The position numbers and the translations under genes were made by a program. Below the pieces are notes generated by a model. It saw nothing but the letters and a program-made list of their open reading frames with translations. It searched no databases and was not told where the DNA came from. A stretch of 64,000 bases of DNA from the NCBI RefSeq assembly GCF_016862575.1, contig NZ_BONF01000009.1, positions 62,001-126,000 of the forward strand, read 5' to 3'. Below, in pieces: positions 60,896 to 64,000 of this stretch; within the stretch, counting starts at the first letter, position 1; every line of letters starts with the position of its first letter. Origin of the DNA: Catellatospora bangladeshensis (GTDB taxonomy: Bacteria > Actinomycetota > Actinomycetes > Mycobacteriales > Micromonosporaceae).

Positions 60896-60933
60896 AGGCC
60901 CCGGCCGGCTGGGGCGCAGCGCGGCCGGGGCCT
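60896..60933 (-). terminator. terminator of kamA
   Basis: 12-bp perfect stem (60896-60907 with 60922-60933, AGGCCCCGGCCG and complement), 14-nt loop, 11 nt past the kamA stop and ahead of the GNAT promoter. Confidence 0.8.
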
Positions 60934-60944
60934 GGTCGTTCGGG

Positions 60945-62309
60945 TCAGGACTGGTCGGCCTGCTGCTCTTCGAGCTGCTTGCGCCACCACTTCTGGCCGG
61001 ACTCGGGGAGGGTGTCGATCGGGTCGTAGTAGGCGTAGCGCTTGGTGAGCACGTCGGCGTCGTGGTCGGCCTCGATGGAGGTGCGGTAGTTCTTGGTCCA
61101 GTACGAGATGCCGTTCTCGCGGTCGTATTCGGTGACCATGTGGACCCAGCGCTTGCCGACGAAGGGCACGTCGCAGACGATGCGCGGGGTGGCGTATCCG
61201 GGCAGGTAGCCCATGATGTCGTGCTGGAGTGCCTGGGCGTGGGCGACGGAGACGCGCCAGTGTTCGGCGTTGGGGATCATGTCGCACATGTAGAAGTAGT
61301 ACGGCAGGATGTTGGCCTCGCCCTGGAGTGCGAAGCAGAGGTCGAGCAGGTCGGGCGAGGTGGCGTTGACGCCGCGCATGAGGACGCCCTGGTTGCGTAC
61401 GTCGCGGACGCCGACTTCGAGTGCGGTCTTGGCGGCCTTGGCCACGGTCGGCGTGATCGAGTTGGCGTGGTTGACGTGGGTGTGGATGGCGAGGTTGACG
61501 CCGCGGCGGCGGGCGGTGCGGGCGACGCGTTCGAGGCCTTCGACGACCTCGGGCTGCAGCCAGTGCTGGGGCAGGCCCATGAGGGCCTTGGTGGCGAGCC
61601 GGATGTCGCGGATGGTGTCGATCTCGAGCAGGCGCATCAGGTAGGACTCGAGGTTCTTCCACGGGACGTTGGCCACGTCGCCGCCGGAGACGACGACGTC
61701 ACGGACGCCGGGGTGGGCCTTGAGGTAGCTGATGTGCGCGTCGTAGCGGTCGACGGGCTTGAGGCTGAGTTTGAGCTTCTCGACGGCGGGGGTGCTGTTG
61801 CCGACGAGGTCCATGCGGGTGCAGTGGCCGCAGTACTGCGGGCAGGTGGACAGGAGCTCGGCGAGCACCTTGGTGGGGTAGCGGTGGGTGAGGCCTTCGG
61901 CGACCCACATGTCGTGCTCGTGGAGGCTGTCGCGGCTGGCGTGGGGGTGGCTGGCCCATTCGGTGAGCCGGTCGCTGGCTACGGGGATCATGTAGCGGCG
62001 GACCGGGTCGGCGTAGAACGCCTCGGTGGTCAGTGCCTCGCGCGCCATGGTGTTGAGCATCTGCGGGGGGACCAGCATGGACATCGTGGCCAGGGCTTTC
62101 TGGTCGGCCTCGAGGTCGGTGTAGAAGGTCTCGTCGACGGTGTCGCCGAGGACGGCGCGCAGCTGCTTGGCGTTCTTGATGCAGTTGACGCGCTGCCACT
62201 GGGCCGAGTCCCACTGTGCGGGGGTGACGTCGCGCCAGCCCGGGAACCGGGTCCAGTCGGGCTCGATGAGCTCGACGCGTCGGTATTCGTAGGGTTGCCC
62301 AGCGTTCAT
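60945..62309 (-). CDS. kamA: lysine 2,3-aminomutase
   Basis: 454 residues, radical SAM and PLP enzyme. The cluster motif C156-x3-C160-x2-C163 is in STCPQYCGHCTRMD; VVSGGDVANVPW is the GGD region. It turns L-lysine into beta-lysine (3,6-diaminohexanoate), first step of the lysine fermentation route. Slightly longer than clostridial KamA (about 416). ATG preceded by AAGGAGAGGG. Divergent from kdd, which acts later in the same route. Confidence 0.93.
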   Translation of the reverse strand: MNAGQPYEYRRVELIEPDWTRFPGWRDVTPAQWDSAQWQRVNCIKNAKQLRAVLGDTVDETFYTDLEADQKALATMSMLVPPQMLNTMAREALTTEAFYADPVRRYMIPVASDRLTEWASHPHASRDSLHEHDMWVAEGLTHRYPTKVLAELLSTCPQYCGHCTRMDLVGNSTPAVEKLKLSLKPVDRYDAHISYLKAHPGVRDVVVSGGDVANVPWKNLESYLMRLLEIDTIRDIRLATKALMGLPQHWLQPEVVEGLERVARTARRRGVNLAIHTHVNHANSITPTVAKAAKTALEVGVRDVRNQGVLMRGVNATSPDLLDLCFALQGEANILPYYFYMCDMIPNAEHWRVSVAHAQALQHDIMGYLPGYATPRIVCDVPFVGKRWVHMVTEYDRENGISYWTKNYRTSIEADHDADVLTKRYAYYDPIDTLPESGQKWWRKQLEEQQADQS

Positions 62310-62339
62310 CGGTGGCCCTCTCCTTTGCGGTCGCCGTTG

Positions 62340-62368
62340 ACCATACTGGAAGTTCTCCGGCGTACCAA
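62340..62368 (-). promoter_or_regulatory. kamA promoter
   Basis: On the minus strand TTGGTA (62368-62363), 17-nt spacer, TATGGT (62345-62340), about 31 nt before the start codon. Within the 157-bp divergent region between kamA and kdd. Confidence 0.55.
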
Positions 62369-62466
62369 CTAGTCTGCCGTAGGATTTCCCGCGGAGTACA
62401 GATCTAACCGCAGATTTGGTTCTGGCTTCCCTGGGGAGACGGCACTTTTTGAGGGAGAACCGGACA

Positions 62467-63531
62467 ATGACGTCACCGATCGGGCTGCACCGCGTGCTGG
62501 AGCCGGCCGGGGTGCTGCCCCAGGCGGCCCAACAACTGGACAATTCGCCTGAAATCGGGGCGGACGAGGTGCGGATCGCGGTGGAGCGGCTCAACCTCGA
62601 CGCGGCCAGCTACCGCCAGCTCGCCACCAAGCACGCCGGCGACGGCGCCGCGGTCCGCGCCGAGGTCCTGGAGATCATCGGCAGCCGCGGCAAGATGCAG
62701 AACCCGGTGACCGGCTCCGGCGGCATGCTCATCGGCACCGTCGAGGCAGTCGGCCCCGAGTCCCCGCTGGGGCTGCGCGTCGGCGACCGCGTCGCCACCC
62801 TGGTCTCCCTCACCCTCACCCCCCTGAAGATCACCGACGGGCTCAAGCACTGGGACGGCGGCGGCGAGCAGGTCCCCTGCGAGGGTCACGCGATCCTGTT
62901 CGCGCGTTCCATCGCCGCGGTGCTGCCCGCCGACCTGGATCCGGAGCTGGCCCTGGCGGTGATGGACGTGTGCGGCGCCCCGGCGCTGACCGCCCGTGTC
63001 GTGGCGCGGTACGACGACCCGACGGTCGCGGTGATCGGCGGCGCGGGCAAGAGCGGCTCGCTGTCGCTGGCCGCCGCCCGCAAGGCAGGCGCCGCCCGCA
63101 CCGTGGGCGTCGTGCCGGTCGAGCGCGAGCGCGCCGCTCTGGCGCAGGCGGGCCTGGCCGACGTGGTGGCGCTGGCCGACGCCCGTGACCCGGTCGCGCT
63201 GGCCGATGCCGTACGCGAGGCGCTGGGCGGCCGGGCCGCGGACGTGACCGTGGTGTGCGTGGACGTGCCCGGCTGCGAGCACGGCGCGATCCTGTCGACC
63301 GCCGACGGCGGCACGGTGGTCTTCTTCTCGATGGCGACGAGCTTCGCGGCGGCGGCGCTGGGCGCGGAGGGCCTGGCCGCGGATGTGACGATGCTGGTCG
63401 GCAACGGGTACGTGCCGGGTCATGCCGCCTATGCCCTGGATCTGCTGCGGCAGGTGCCGGCGGTGCGGGCGATGTTCGAGTCCCGGCTGGCGCACGAGGC
63501 CGCGCGGCCTGCTTCCGGCACGGCAGACTGA
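62467..63531 (+). CDS. kdd: L-erythro-3,5-diaminohexanoate dehydrogenase
   Basis: 354 residues, MDR-like NAD enzyme. Start region IGLHRVLEPAGVLPQAAQQLDN and the Rossmann loop VAVIGGAGKSGSLSLAAARKAG are typical of Kdd, as is DVPGCEHGAILSTADGGTVVFFSM (split). It oxidises 3,5-diaminohexanoate to 5-amino-3-oxohexanoate, the third step of lysine fermentation, after kamA and a B12-dependent 5,6-aminomutase (kamDE) not seen in this window. ATG after GGGAGAA. Confidence 0.92.
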   Translation: MTSPIGLHRVLEPAGVLPQAAQQLDNSPEIGADEVRIAVERLNLDAASYRQLATKHAGDGAAVRAEVLEIIGSRGKMQNPVTGSGGMLIGTVEAVGPESPLGLRVGDRVATLVSLTLTPLKITDGLKHWDGGGEQVPCEGHAILFARSIAAVLPADLDPELALAVMDVCGAPALTARVVARYDDPTVAVIGGAGKSGSLSLAAARKAGAARTVGVVPVERERAALAQAGLADVVALADARDPVALADAVREALGGRAADVTVVCVDVPGCEHGAILSTADGGTVVFFSMATSFAAAALGAEGLAADVTMLVGNGYVPGHAAYALDLLRQVPAVRAMFESRLAHEAARPASGTAD

Positions 63532-63535
63532 CGTC

Positions 63536-64000
63536 ATGCAGATCTCCGCCATGCCTGCCGAGCGCACGACGCTCTGGCACAACGCCGTCGTCCGCAGCCC
63601 CGCCGATCCGGGCGCGACCGCGCTGCTGACGCGTGGGCAGCACATCGTGTGGCTCGGCCCGGTGGCCGAGGCGCCCAGCGCCGACGTGCGCATCGACCTG
63701 GGCGGTGCGCTGGTGACCCCGGCGTTCGTCGACGCGCACGTGCACGCCACCGACACGGGTCTGGCCCTGGCGGGCCTGGACCTGTCGGGGGTGCGCGGTG
63801 CCGCGGAGCTGCTGAAGGCGGTGGCCGAGTTCGCCGCGGGGCTGGGCCCGGACGCGGTGGTGCTGGGGCACGGGTTCGACGAGAGCACCTGGGGCGCGGC
63901 GCAGACCCCGCCGGAGGCGGGCGAGCTGTCGCGGGCCGCGGGTGGGCGCAGCGTGTACCTGTCGCAGGCGTCGATCCACTCGGCGCTGGTGTCGCCTGAC
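63536..64000 (+). CDS. amidohydrolase family protein, N-terminal part (cut by window end)
   Basis: 155 residues visible. Beta-sandwich start (LWHNAVVRSP ... HIVWLGPVAE) and the metal motif DAHVHATDTG after LVTPAF, as in YtcJ-like amidohydrolases. It starts 4 nt after the kdd stop and is probably in its operon. Hydrolysis of an amide in or next to lysine breakdown is possible but unproven. Confidence 0.85.
   Translation, partial: MQISAMPAERTTLWHNAVVRSPADPGATALLTRGQHIVWLGPVAEAPSADVRIDLGGALVTPAFVDAHVHATDTGLALAGLDLSGVRGAAELLKAVAEFAAGLGPDAVVLGHGFDESTWGAAQTPPEAGELSRAAGGRSVYLSQASIHSALVSPD

Overview
The window is very GC-rich DNA with dense genes on both strands, frequent GTG/TTG starts, four-base start/stop overlaps, and many leaderless-type promoters (a TANNNT hexamer 6-8 nt before the start codon). 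Together with the protein families (NRDE, DUF4126, DUF4184, mycothiol-type DinB protein, XylA/ROK, secreted M4 protease, KamA/Kdd) this points to a filamentous actinomycete, most likely Micromonosporaceae. The family-level assignment is inference. No rRNA, tRNA, CRISPR array, transposase or prophage gene was seen.

Layout. (1) 1-10157, all minus strand: a low-oxygen/nitrate block. Two units run leftward: DUF6325 protein, SHOCT protein, CtpF-like P-type ATPase, ornithine carbamoyltransferase; and membrane Cys-motif protein, molybdopterin nitrate-reductase-like enzyme, four-cluster ferredoxin, Rieske protein, small membrane protein, NarK. A DosR/DevR-like dyad lies in front of the first unit. 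(2) 10233-22478: a secreted isoamylase with a MalR-like operator, then housekeeping and poorly known genes (NRDE protein, GNAT, AraC regulator, M20 hydrolase, AlkZ-like protein, lipoprotein, Ca2+/H+ antiporter). (3) 22479-33521: the most striking region, a LuxR-type regulator facing a ten-gene, mostly overlapping operon: KASIII-like protein, AurF-like diiron oxygenase, carrier protein, seryl-tRNA-synthetase-like amino acid:carrier protein ligase, thioester-reductase-like SDR, second ferritin-like diiron protein, second carrier protein, MMPL exporter, ICMT-like membrane methyltransferase, and fatty acyl-AMP ligase. It looks like an assembly line without an NRPS, in which one carrier is loaded with an amino acid and the other with a fatty acid, followed by N-oxygenation, reductive release and export.

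(4) 33616-50267: aminotransferase, M4 metalloprotease with two P-domains, ArsR/MFS pair, DoxX, divergent xylA/xylR, a sugar ABC importer without ATPase, aminopeptidase P, HAF-repeat secreted protein, ATP-grasp protein. (5) 50278-60846: LacI regulator with two copies of one palindrome, VOC protein, Zn-ADH, Lrp, an ApbE/FMN-binding/ferric-reductase operon (membrane flavin electron transfer), AhpD-like protein, a frameshifted phosphotransferase, MBL hydrolase, phosphatase, methyltransferase, GNAT. (6) 60945-64000: lysine degradation, with divergent kamA and kdd, then the start of an amidohydrolase.

Non-coding structure is rich. It includes a 69-bp palindromic element present twice with compensatory arm changes (40276-40344, 57692-57760), a related element at 34863-34942, a separate 23-bp perfect inverted repeat at 3138-3190, many strong intergenic hairpins acting as terminators, and several operator-like dyads.
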